Assembly (NCBI GenBank): GCA_963712595.1 | Contig: CAVQIM010000004.1 | Location: 310,001-374,000, forward strand | Length of the DNA: 64,000 nucleotides | Source: VRUE01 sp963712595 | GTDB lineage: Bacteria > Actinomycetota > Thermoleophilia > Solirubrobacterales > 70-9 | Direction: 5' to 3' | Part shown: in pieces, positions 52,158 to 60,900 of the stretch | Numbering within the stretch: the stretch's first letter is position 1 | Layout: every line of letters starts with the position of its first letter | Made by a program: the position numbers and the translations under genes | The notes under the pieces: generated by a model | Databases searched by the model: none | The model's input: only the letters and a program-made list of their open reading frames with translations | Told to the model about the DNA's origin: nothing

Positions 52158-52967
52158 GTGGTGACGGGGGCGGTACCGAAAACGGGGGCGGATTGGGCAA
52201 GGGGCGCGTACGAGGGAACGGCGCTCGCCTATGACGACTTCACCGCCCATCACAGAGATGAGGAGTGGATCGCCGACCTGATGGTGGCACTGCAGAGCCA
52301 CGGCCTGAGTGGGAGTCGCCTGCTCGATGTCGGTTGCGGCACCGGCAAGAGCTTCGTGCCGCTGCTGTCGCGTGGCTGGGAGGTCACTGGCTGTGACATC
52401 TCGCCTTCGATGCTCGGGCTTGCCCGTGAGAAGGCTGACGCGGGGGTTCGCCTTGAGATCGCCGACATGCTTGCGCTGCCAAAGTTCGGGGCGTTTGATC
52501 TCGTCTGGTCGTTGGACGACACGGTCAACTACCTGCTCAGCACCGAGGAACTGGAGCAGGCATTGGCTGGAATGCGAGAGAACCTCGCCCCTGCGGGGTT
52601 GCTCCTCTTCGATGTCAACACATTGCTCGCCTACCGCACCTTCTTTGCCGAAACCGCGGTGGTCGAGCGGCGAGGCAGGCGGCTGGTGTGGCGCGGCCTG
52701 ACGCCCCCCGATGTTGCGCCCGGCTCGATCTGCGAATCATGTTTCGAAGTTTTGTCAGGCGAGGAGGGCGCGGATCCCACCGAGCCAACGTTCCCCATTC
52801 ATCGCCAGCGCCATTTCCCTCAAGAGGAGGTACTAGCGACTCTGGAGCAGGCCGGTCTGGAATGCCTCGACACCTACGGCATCCATACCGATGGAATTCG
52901 CAAGCAGCCGCTCGACGAATCGATCCACACGAAGGCGATCTATGTCGCTCGATGCCGCCGAGCGTAG
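52158..52967 (+). CDS. SAM-dependent methyltransferase (class I)
   Basis: About 269 residues from a GTG (another GTG follows directly). Motif I LLDVGCGTGKSFVPLLSRG (about residues 55-73), motif II VTGCDISPSMLGLAREK, and FDLVWSLDDTVNYLLSTEELEQAL. The ending HTDGIRKQPLDESIHTKAIYVARCRR is typical of small-molecule methyltransferases. It is 18 bases upstream of the ThiF/RRE gene, so the two should be co-transcribed. A role in tailoring a peptide or small molecule is inference. Confidence 0.85.
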   Translation: MVTGAVPKTGADWARGAYEGTALAYDDFTAHHRDEEWIADLMVALQSHGLSGSRLLDVGCGTGKSFVPLLSRGWEVTGCDISPSMLGLAREKADAGVRLEIADMLALPKFGAFDLVWSLDDTVNYLLSTEELEQALAGMRENLAPAGLLLFDVNTLLAYRTFFAETAVVERRGRRLVWRGLTPPDVAPGSICESCFEVLSGEEGADPTEPTFPIHRQRHFPQEEVLATLEQAGLECLDTYGIHTDGIRKQPLDESIHTKAIYVARCRRA

Positions 52968-52985
52968 AACCGACTCAAAGATCGA

Positions 52986-54062
52986 GTGATCGCAATTCAA
53001 AGGCCGCGGATCAAGCGCACCGTGCAGCGATTCGATGCGCCGAACGGGGACGTCTACCTGATGCGCGGGGGTGCTCCCACGGACATCCACATCGAGCAGC
53101 CCGATACGAAGGAACGACGCCTTCTGGTCGCGGTTGATGGGACCCGCGGCCGAGATCAGCTGGTGGGCGAGTTTGGGGAGAAGGCCGTCGATGATCTCCT
53201 TGCTCAATTCGGCAAGTTGGGCCTGCTCGAGGATGCGGCGGACGATGACCTGATCGCACCGAACGTCGTCGCGCGTTTCGATCGCCAGCTCCGCTACTTC
53301 AGCGATATCTCGGAAGGACCATCTGCATCGGAATGCCAGGGGCGCCTGGAAGCGGCGCGAATCGCCGTGCTGGGCGTAGGCGGGCTGGGCGGCTGGTCCG
53401 CACTCGGCTTGGCGTGTTGCGGAATCGGCGAGCTGCTGCTGATCGACTTCGACCGCGTCGAGCTGACCAACCTGAACCGCCAGGTTCTCTACACCGAGAC
53501 CGACATCGGCCAGCCCAAGGCGTCGGCCGCGGCGAAGCGTCTGCGCGCTTTCAATTCCTCGATGCGAGTCGAGGCCAGTGCCCAGCGCCTCGACAGCGAG
53601 GCGGCGGTCGCCGAGGCGATCCAGGGGTATGACCTGGTGGTTGCCTCCTGTGACTGGCCTGCCCACGACATCGAGCGCTGGATCAACTCCGCTTGCTTCG
53701 CCGCCGGCATTCCCTTCATTGCGATGAGCCACTTCCCGCCGGTCGCAAGGGTCGGCCCGCTCTACGTTCCCGGTGTGACCGGCTGCTACGCATGCCAGGA
53801 GATCGGCTACCGGCGCAGCTATCCCCATTTCGACGAGGTGATGGAGCAACAGCGCGGCAAAGTCTCCTCCGCTGGCACCCTTGGCCCTGCCTGCGAGCTG
53901 ATCGGCGGCCAGGTCTCCCTTGACGTAATGCATCTGCTGACCGGTCTTGCCACGCCCTCAACGCTCGGCACCATCCACATCTACGACCTCCGCACGATGG
54001 AGGTCGAGCATGAGTCGATCACTCCGGAGCCCGACTGCCCGGTTTGCGGCGGGGGGCTTTGA
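52986..54062 (+). CDS. ThiF/E1-like adenylating enzyme with N-terminal RRE-like domain (MccB-like)
   Basis: 358 residues from a GTG. Residues about 1-85 (RTVQRFDAPNGDVYLMRGG to LLVAVDGTRGRDQLVGEFG and GLLED) look like a winged PqqD-type RiPP recognition element. The E1 core follows: RFDRQLRYF, nucleotide loop VLGVGGLGGWSALG (about 128-141), LLIDFDRVELTNLNRQVLY, and QPKASAAAKRL. Zinc knuckles are CYAC and CPVC. This two-part layout is that of MccB (microcin C7) and PaaA (pantocin), which adenylate or condense residues of a short peptide. Confidence 0.85.
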   Translation: MIAIQRPRIKRTVQRFDAPNGDVYLMRGGAPTDIHIEQPDTKERRLLVAVDGTRGRDQLVGEFGEKAVDDLLAQFGKLGLLEDAADDDLIAPNVVARFDRQLRYFSDISEGPSASECQGRLEAARIAVLGVGGLGGWSALGLACCGIGELLLIDFDRVELTNLNRQVLYTETDIGQPKASAAAKRLRAFNSSMRVEASAQRLDSEAAVAEAIQGYDLVVASCDWPAHDIERWINSACFAAGIPFIAMSHFPPVARVGPLYVPGVTGCYACQEIGYRRSYPHFDEVMEQQRGKVSSAGTLGPACELIGGQVSLDVMHLLTGLATPSTLGTIHIYDLRTMEVEHESITPEPDCPVCGGGL

Positions 54063-54191
54063 TCTCTCCCTTGCGCCCATCGGGAGCAAAGAGCACGAAG
54101 ACATCGAGGCAGGGAGGAGCGAGGGCCATCCGCCTTGCGGGCCGGTCCCCTGTCCTGTGCGAGCGGCCGGAGACCAGCCCCCTGTCGGCGC

Positions 54192-54251
54192 CTAGTGCTG
54201 CTTGAAGATTTGCAGCAGAGGCACGACCTGCTCGACAGGCTTGACCGTCAT
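54192..54251 (-). CDS. 19-residue peptide gene, candidate substrate of the ThiF/RRE enzyme
   Basis: Reads MTVKPVEQVVPLLQIFKQH, then TAG. The site GGAGGTGA (54257-54264), complementary to the 16S rRNA tail over eight bases, ends five bases before the ATG, with GGAGG at an ideal eight-base distance. It is too short for routine gene calling. It converges on the ThiF gene and is divergent from the first regulator gene. The peptide has no Cys or Ser, so heterocycles are unlikely; Glu7, Gln8, Lys17, Gln18 and the C-terminal His are possible modification sites. Function is inferred from context only. Confidence 0.5.
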   Translation of the reverse strand: MTVKPVEQVVPLLQIFKQH

Positions 54252-54423
54252 CCCACTCACCTCCCTCCCGCTCGTCAGCTCCCGGCCTTCTGCCGGGGCG
54301 GGAGGGAGAGAGTAAGAAATTTATTAGTGCTGCGAATCCCGTTACTTCAGTTTCTGTCAGCAGACAGGCCACTATGCTCGGGCGCTACTGATTACGCGCG
54401 GAGAAGTTGATTGGAGGCTTGGC

Positions 54424-55074
54424 GTGAAAAAGCGTGAATGGCAGATCGGGCGGATGCCGCTCAAAGAGCGCATAAAGCAGCCCGCCGAGGCGATGACTCA
54501 TGCCCTCAACCACTGGATCAGGCTCGAAGCGATCACGATCCTTCACCAGGGCGAGTTCAGCGCGGGGGAGGTCGCCGACATGTTGGATGAGGACGTGAGA
54601 TACGTAACGGGCCATATCCGCATCCTCTACGAAGCCGGTTGCATCGAGTTCGTGGGTCTGAGGTGGATTGGCGGCCACGCGCGACCCGTTTTCCGTGCTG
54701 TCGTTTTGCCGGTAGTCACCGACGAGGTGTATGCAGAGATGTCGAGGGACGCGCGCTACGACGCGGCTGGTGCAATGACCCAAGGGTTCTTGGCGGAGAC
54801 CTTGTCTTCATACCGCAACCGAAAGATGGATGGAGATGAACCGCCGTGCGTGATCTGGGATGCACCGCCCCTCGACGCCGAGGGTAGGCGGATACTTCGG
54901 GAGCGTTTGACGGAGATATGGGAGGAAGAGGTACTGGCGATCGCGGGCGAGTCTGCCAACCGAATTGCCGAGTCGGGAGAGGAGGCCATCCCCACCGTCG
55001 TCGGCCTGTTCAGCTTTGAGCGCGGCCGAGCGGGGAGGCCCGAGCGCGGCTACTACAGGACCGAGAAAAATTAG
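54424..55074 (+). CDS. Winged-helix (ArsR-like) transcription regulator
   Basis: 216 residues. HTH region HALNHWIRLEAITILHQGEFSAGEVADMLDEDVRYVTGHIRILYEAGCIEFVG (about 25-80) is of the ArsR/HTH_20 kind; the remaining 130 residues form a helical effector or dimer domain (AGAMTQGFLAETLSSYRNRK; ILRERLTEIWEEEVLAI). No metal-binding Cys cluster is seen. The upstream gap shared with the peptide gene is AT-rich and probably holds both promoters, so the peptide gene is a natural target. Confidence 0.8.
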   Translation: MKKREWQIGRMPLKERIKQPAEAMTHALNHWIRLEAITILHQGEFSAGEVADMLDEDVRYVTGHIRILYEAGCIEFVGLRWIGGHARPVFRAVVLPVVTDEVYAEMSRDARYDAAGAMTQGFLAETLSSYRNRKMDGDEPPCVIWDAPPLDAEGRRILRERLTEIWEEEVLAIAGESANRIAESGEEAIPTVVGLFSFERGRAGRPERGYYRTEKN

Positions 55075-55077
55075 TAG

Positions 55078-55097
55078 TAGCAAAATTTCTGTTGCTA
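55078..55097. promoter_or_regulatory. AT-rich inverted repeat between the two regulator genes
   Basis: TAGCAA and TTGCTA arms flank an eight-base AT-rich spacer, starting three bases past the first regulator's stop. It could be an operator for either winged-helix protein. Confidence 0.35.
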
Positions 55098-55136
55098 TTC
55101 GTGTACCGAACTGGAACTGTTCAATACTCCAAATTG

Positions 55137-55179
55137 GATGAACCGCCCGGTGCCGTCAGCGAAAGCCGGGCGGTTCATC
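55137..55179 (+). terminator. Strong stem-loop between the two regulator genes
   Basis: GATGAACCGCCCGG (55137-55150) pairs perfectly with CCGGGCGGTTCATC (55166-55179). No U-tract follows. It could end the first regulator transcript or act as an attenuator ahead of the second. Confidence 0.5.
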
Positions 55180-55210
55180 GGATTGAGCAGGCCAGGAAGA
55201 TGGGGCAACA

Positions 55211-55594
55211 ATGATCGACAAAAGGAGGCGGGCTAAAAGGCCTCCGAGCGCGGGAAAACAGAAGCACCAGCTTGGACGCGAGATGTCACCCGCGCTCCTG
55301 CACTCGCTCAATCACCCGGTTCGCCGGCAAATCCTGCGGCTGCTGGGTGAACGAGGCGCCGAACGGAGCCCCACCAAAATGTCACGACTGATCGCAGGCG
55401 GCCTCTCCACGCTCAGCTTTCATGCGAAAACCCTCTCGGAACAGAAGGTCATCCGGTGTGCCAAAACGCGCCAGGTCAGGGGTGCGACCGAGCACATCTA
55501 TGTCTCCAATATCTTGGACAACGAGCTGGTTGGAGAAATCCTGAGATGTACGCAGGAAGACGACAGCTTTCTTTGCATTCGCTCGAGCCGATGA
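55211..55594 (+). CDS. Small winged-helix regulator
   Basis: 127 residues. A basic N terminus (DKRRRAKRPPSAGKQKHQ) precedes LLHSLNHPVRRQILRLLGERGAERSPTKMSRLIAGGLSTLSFHAKTLSEQKVIRCAKT, an ArsR-like winged helix, and RGATEHIYVSNIL, the wing. It shares the HALNH/HSLNHP theme with the upstream regulator, so the two may be related and cross-regulate. Ribosome site is AAAAGGAGG-like within its first codons, so the start could lie a few codons downstream. Confidence 0.75.
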   Translation: MIDKRRRAKRPPSAGKQKHQLGREMSPALLHSLNHPVRRQILRLLGERGAERSPTKMSRLIAGGLSTLSFHAKTLSEQKVIRCAKTRQVRGATEHIYVSNILDNELVGEILRCTQEDDSFLCIRSSR

Positions 55595-55673
55595 AAGATG
55601 GATCAGGCTAAGAGAGTCCAACCTTCGGCAGGGGCTCGCTTCGATATTCGGTCCCCATCCGGGGGGTCTTTTC

Positions 55674-57071
55674 CTATGCGCCCTGGACTTCGATCGCCTT
55701 GTGCTTGCCGGAGCGCGGGTGCCGGGGGATCTCGGCGACGCTCTCGACCAGGATCGGCGGCACCTGCACGCCGCGCTTGGCGAGCGCCGCTCCAAGCCCC
55801 GTCTCGATCTCACGGCACGCCTGCTGCCCGTCGGTGGTGGCGAACACAGCCTCGACGCGCAGCTCGCCGGCGCCGTAGACGATTCGGTACTCCGACAGAG
55901 TGCCGACTCCGGCCAAGGGGCTGCGCAGCGTCACCGGGTGGAGCTTGATCGTGCCCCCTTTGGCGGCCGGCAGCTCGAGCACGTCGTCGCTGCGCCCCCC
56001 GACCGTCTCCAGCAGGGGAAACGGACGACCGCAGGGACAGGGGTCGGGTGAGACGGTGAGCAGATCGTTCAGCTCGTAGCGGATCAGCGGCTGGGTGCGG
56101 TTGAAGAGGTTGGTGAGCAGGAGGCGGCTGCCCGGCTCGCCAGGGGGAACGGGCCGGTACTCGTCGTCGACGACCTCGAGCAGAGCCTGGTCCTCGAGCA
56201 CGTGCAGGCCGGCGTGGCGGTCGCATTCGATGGCGATCAACCCCGTCTCGCTGGCGCCGTAGTAGTTGAAGGGCTTCCGACCCCAGGCAGCGGCGATTCG
56301 GTCCCTCATCTCCGCGGTGAGCACCTCGCCGCTCACCCCGATCACCCGCGGCGCGATCCGCAGCTTGCCGGCAAGCTGCCGCTCGGCGAGCAGCGCGGCG
56401 ATCGAGGCATAGGTGTTGATGCCCTCGGGCCGAAAGGCGTTGAGGGCCTCGACCAGATCGCCGATCGGAGCACGGGCGTCGAGTCGCAGCATGCGGTGGA
56501 AGCTCACGTCGAGGCTGCGATTCCAGCGGCCGCTCATATGGAGAGGGTGGTCGGCGCCGATCGTCGCGAAGCGGCGCCGCGGCAGTCGCGGGGAGAAGTC
56601 GAAGTAGGAGCCCCAGCAGAGGCCAACGCCGGCCAAGGTTTCCAGCCAGTCCGCCCGGCCGTAGACGAAGACCCCGCGGCGACCGCTGGTGCCGCCGCTG
56701 GCCACCACGCGATACTCGCCGAAGAGCATCGGGTCGGTGTGCGGATCGGCGCCCTCTATCTCCGTCAGGTGCTGCTCGACGCCGGCCAGGGTGAGGCGCC
56801 GATCCGTCACCAGATCGTCGAAGCTCTCGAGCATGGTCGGCTTGTCGAGTCTCGGCAGGGCGCCCAGATCGAGGTCGTCGCTCAGCTCGATGCCCGCGAA
56901 GCGCTCCCGGTAGTAACGCGAGTTGGCGGCCGCGTGCCGGACTATCGCCAGCAGGCGCCGGCGCTGGTGGGCGCGGAGGCGCTCGGCGCTCCACCGGTCG
57001 TGGGATTCGAGCGTTTTCACGACACGAAGGGCCCGGACGACCTGGGGCACGCGACGCAGCCGCCCGATCAC
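55674..57071 (-). CDS. Phenylacetate-CoA ligase/CapK-like adenylating enzyme
   Basis: 465-residue member of the PaaK/CapK branch of the ANL superfamily. Seen: YYRERFAGI and LPRLDKPTMLESFDDLV (family N terminus), ATP loop VASGGTSGRRGVFVYGR (about 122-138), FNYYGASETGLIAIEC, and LLLTNLFNRTQPLIRYELNDLLT. The C-terminal lid ends VPRHPRSGKHKAIEVQ-like with a catalytic Lys candidate. Expected to activate a carboxylate as acyl-AMP; the acid is unknown. The start overlaps the TetR gene's stop (ATGA). Confidence 0.85.
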   Translation of the reverse strand: MIGRLRRVPQVVRALRVVKTLESHDRWSAERLRAHQRRRLLAIVRHAAANSRYYRERFAGIELSDDLDLGALPRLDKPTMLESFDDLVTDRRLTLAGVEQHLTEIEGADPHTDPMLFGEYRVVASGGTSGRRGVFVYGRADWLETLAGVGLCWGSYFDFSPRLPRRRFATIGADHPLHMSGRWNRSLDVSFHRMLRLDARAPIGDLVEALNAFRPEGINTYASIAALLAERQLAGKLRIAPRVIGVSGEVLTAEMRDRIAAAWGRKPFNYYGASETGLIAIECDRHAGLHVLEDQALLEVVDDEYRPVPPGEPGSRLLLTNLFNRTQPLIRYELNDLLTVSPDPCPCGRPFPLLETVGGRSDDVLELPAAKGGTIKLHPVTLRSPLAGVGTLSEYRIVYGAGELRVEAVFATTDGQQACREIETGLGAALAKRGVQVPPILVESVAEIPRHPRSGKHKAIEVQGA

Positions 57072-57640
57072 CCGGACCCCTTCCTTCCTGCCTGCGCGCC
57101 GCGCAGCAGGGTCAGCTGGGCTTCGACGATCAGGTCCTCCGGCACCGCCGAAGGGGCGACCAGCGCCTCGACGCCGAGCCCTCGGCCGAGAGCGGTGACG
57201 GCGATCGCCAGTCGCTCCGGCGAGATCTCCCAGCGCCCGCCCGCACGCAGCATCCAGGTGCGAATCGAGTCAGCGAGCGCCGCCAGGCTCGCCTCATGGA
57301 TCTCGGCGTAGCGGGCACGCAGCTGCTCGTCGCGGGCGACGACCGTCATGAACTCGATCACCGCGGCCCACCAGTCGCGTTCCGCAGCGCCCTCCCGGGC
57401 GATCCGGCGCGAAGCGTCCTCGACGAAGGCCTCGACCGTTGCCGTGGCGGCGAGGACCTCCGTCCACTCGGCGCGCCTGCGTTCCGCCTGGGCCGCGACC
57501 AGCGCCATCATCACGCCGGCCTTGGACTCGAAGGTCGAGTAGATCGCGCCCGTGGTGTAGCCCGCCTCGGCGGCAATTCGCTCGAGCGAGGCGCCGTGGT
57601 AGCCGTCGCGCCGGAACGCCGCCTCGGCCGCCTCGAGCAC
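57068..57640 (-). CDS. TetR-family regulator, N terminus possibly frameshifted
   Basis: 190 residues from a GTG. HTH: ASLERIAAEAGYTTGAIYSTFESKAGVMMALV; the rest is a helical ligand domain. The same frame upstream continues with LSRAEAKAETRRR, the normal TetR N terminus, but has no usable start. An ATG at 57721-57723 opens another frame, MSLSEQRTTERPS, that would join it after a one-base change near 57681-57700. Either a frameshift or sequence error exists or a shortened protein is made. It is coupled to the CapK-like gene and probably regulates it. Confidence 0.75.
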   Translation of the reverse strand: MLEAAEAAFRRDGYHGASLERIAAEAGYTTGAIYSTFESKAGVMMALVAAQAERRRAEWTEVLAATATVEAFVEDASRRIAREGAAERDWWAAVIEFMTVVARDEQLRARYAEIHEASLAALADSIRTWMLRAGGRWEISPERLAIAVTALGRGLGVEALVAPSAVPEDLIVEAQLTLLRGAQAGRKGSG

Positions 57641-57712
57641 GCGGCGGCGGGTCTCCGCCTTGGCCTCGGCGCGGCTGAGGCGAGGGAGGGTCGCTCTGTC
57701 GTTCTCTGTTCT

Positions 57713-57744
57713 GATAACGACATTATCTATATAACGTCGTTATC
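57713..57744. promoter_or_regulatory. TetR-type operator
   Basis: A 32-base palindrome: arms GATAACGACATTAT and ATAACGTCGTTATC match at 13 of 14 positions around CTAT. It covers the ATG at 57721-57723 and is the most AT-rich segment in the area. Size and position fit autorepression by the adjacent TetR protein. Confidence 0.75.
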
Positions 57745-57951
57745 TATAAGTCAAACCAGGACGCATCGTGCTGATCGCCTCGGCGTGCTGGCCAACATCG
57801 CTGCGGGGTGGACCAAGCGCTGGCCGTCCTACCGAGTTTTGGCCCAGACGGCCACCCGGCTTGCGACTTTTTTCGTACCAACTGCCTAGAAGTCCAAGGG
57901 CGGACCCCCCGTTCCTTGGATGTGTTGCAGGCACATCCCGCCCAGTCCTGG

Positions 57952-60900
57952 ATGGATGCCCGGCCGAAGGTCGGTGGGCGTTTGCTGGTCGTGCTGGCGC
58001 TGTTTGGCCTTGCGCTGTCCGGTCTCTTTGTAGAGAGCGCCTCCGCGGCCCCCTGCGATCCGCCCATCGCCAACGCGATCGTCTGTGAGAACTCGAAGCC
58101 GGGCAATCCCCCGAGCGAATGGGATGTCAGCGGCTCGGGAGACGCGAACATCCAGGGCTTCGCCACCGACATCAGCGTCGACCAGGGCCAGACGGTCCGC
58201 TTCAAGGTCAAAACGCCCTCGAGCAACTACCGCCTCGACATCTACCGGATGGGCTACTACGGCGGTCAGGGCGCGCGCAAGGTGGCGACGGTCGAGCCCT
58301 CGGTCTCCCTGCCCCAAACCCAGCCGGCCTGCCTGACCCAATCCGCCACCGGGCTGATCGACTGCGGCAACTGGGCCCAGTCGGCCTCCTGGGTGGTGCC
58401 CGCCGACGCTGTCTCCGGCATCTACTTCGCCAAGCTCGAGCGCGAGGACGTCAGCAACTCGGACGGCAGCCACATCATCTTCGTCGTCCGCGACGACGAC
58501 GGGCACTCCAACCTCCTCTTCCAGACCTCCGACACCACCTGGCAGGCCTACAACCAGTACGGCGGCAACAGCCTCTACGCGGGCGGGCCCGGCACCAATC
58601 CGGGCCGCGCCTACAAGGTCAGCTACAACCGCCCGCTCACCGTCCGCGGCACCACCCCCGAAGACTCGCCGTTCAACGCCGAGTACCCGATGGTCCGTTG
58701 GCTGGAGCGAAACGGCTACGACCTCAGCTACTCGACCGGGATCGACACCGATCGCCGCGGCGCCGAGATCCTCGAGCACAAAACCTTCCTCTCGGTCGGC
58801 CACGACGAGTACTGGTCGGCCACCCAGCGGGCGAACGTGGAGGCCGCCCGCGCGGCCGGCGTCAACCTCGCCTTCTTCAGCGGCAACGAGGTCTTCTGGA
58901 AGACGCGCTGGGAAAACAGCATCGACAGCTCCAGCACCGACCACCGCACACTTGTCTGTTACAAGGAGACCCACGCCAACGCCAAGATCGACCCGACCTC
59001 CACCTGGACCGGGACCTGGCGCGATCCGCGCTTCAGCCCGCCGGCCGACGGCGGCCGCCCCGAGAACTCGCTGACCGGCACGATCTTCATGGTCAACGCC
59101 GGCACGACCGCGATCGAGGTCCCTGCCGCGGACGGCAAGATGCGGTTCTGGCGCAAAACGAACATTGCCTCGCTGGGGCCGAACGAAACAGCGACGCTGG
59201 CGCCGAACACGCTCGGCTACGAGTGGGACGAAGAGCTCGACAACGGCTCCCGCCCCGCCGGCCTGATCGACCTGTCGTCGACCACCGACAGCGTTTCCCA
59301 GCGCCTGCTCGACCAGGGCTCCAGCTACGGCCCGGGCAACGCGACCCACCACCTGACGCTCTACCGCGCTCCCAGCGGCGCCCTGGTCTTCGGGGCCGGC
59401 ACCATCCAGTGGTCTTGGGGGCTGGACTCGAACCACGACCGCGAAAGCTCCGCTGTGGATTCGCGGATGCAGCAGGCCACCGTCAACCTGCTGGCCGACA
59501 TGGGGGCGCAGCCCGGCACCCTTCAGGCCGGCCTGGCGGCGGTGACGCAGACCACCGACACCCAGGCGCCGGCGTCGACGATCGCCAGCCCGCTGGCGGG
59601 GGCCGAAGTGCGCAGCGGGACGCCGATCACGATCAGCGGTACCGCCACCGATCAGGCGGGGGAGACGGAAGGCGGCCAGGTCGGCGGGGTCGAGGTCTCG
59701 GTCGACGGCGGCAGCACCTGGCACCCGGCGGTCGGGCGCGACAACTGGACTTACTCGTGGACCCCGGGCCCCGTCGGCAGCGCGACGATCAGGGTTCGCG
59801 CCGCGGATGACAGCGGCAACGTCGAGAGCCCGGGCGCCCAGGTCGTCGTCAAAGTCGCCGGGCGAACCTGCCCGTGCTCGATCTGGGACAGCAGCGTCAC
59901 CGGCCCCCAGGATCCGGACACCAGCGCGACCGAAGTCGGGACCAAGTTCCGCTCCGACTCCGCCGGCTTCATCACCGGGCTGCGCTTCTACAAGACTTCG
60001 GGGAACACCGGCACCCACATCGGGCGCCTGTGGACGGTGGGGGGGACCCAGCTGGCCCAGGCGACCTTCACCGGTGAGAGCGGCTCCGGCTGGCAGCAGG
60101 TCAGCTTCGGCGCGCCTGTGGCGATCAACGCGAACACCACCTACGTCGCCTCATACCACTCCCCCAACGGCCACTACTCCTCGATCGGCGGTTACTTTGC
60201 GCTCGTCGGCGCCGACAACCCGCCGCTGCACGCCTTGGCCGACGGGGTCGACGGCCCCAACGGCGTCTACAAGTACGGGGCCGCCGGTTCGCTCTTCTCC
60301 AGCGGAGGCCCCAACACCTACAACTCCGAGGGCTATCTGATCGACGTCGTCTTCAACACCTCGGGCGACGTGACACCGCCGACGATCACCTCCCGCACTC
60401 CCACCAGCGGCGCCACCTCCGTCCCGAGCACGAGCGACGTCACCGCGACCTTCAGCCAACCGATGGATCCGGTGAAGATCAACGGCTCCACGGTTTCCCT
60501 GAGCGGCCCGGGAGGGGCGCTGGTGGCGGCGACGGTGAGCTACGCCCCGGCCCAGCAGCAGGCGGTCCTCGATCCGACCGCCTCGCTACAGGCCTCGACT
60601 ACCTACACGGCGACGGTCAAAGGCGGCCCTGGCGGGGTTGCCGACCTTGCCGGCAACCCGCTCGCCGCCGATTCGAGCTGGTCCTTCACCACCGCGGCGC
60701 CGCCGCCGCCTCCGCCGGACGAAGGGCCCGGCGGGCCGATCCTGGTGATCTCGACCGCCTCCAACCCGTTCAGCCGCTACTACGCGGAGATCCTGCGAGC
60801 CGAGGGCCTCAACGAGTTCAAGGTCACCGACCTCGCGAACGTGAACGCGACGATGCTCGGCGGCTATGACGTCGCGATCCTCGGCGAGACGGGCCTCAGC

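Noticed and set aside
54019..54372. A 117-codon minus-strand frame covering the peptide region
   Set aside because: It overlaps the ThiF end, is Arg/Gly-rich, and ignores the strong ribosome site that belongs to the 19-codon ORF in another frame.
57886..60018. A 710-codon open frame on the minus strand
   Set aside because: It lies antisense to the large secreted protein, has Gly/Arg/Val-rich low-complexity composition and no motif. It is a by-product of GC-rich third positions.
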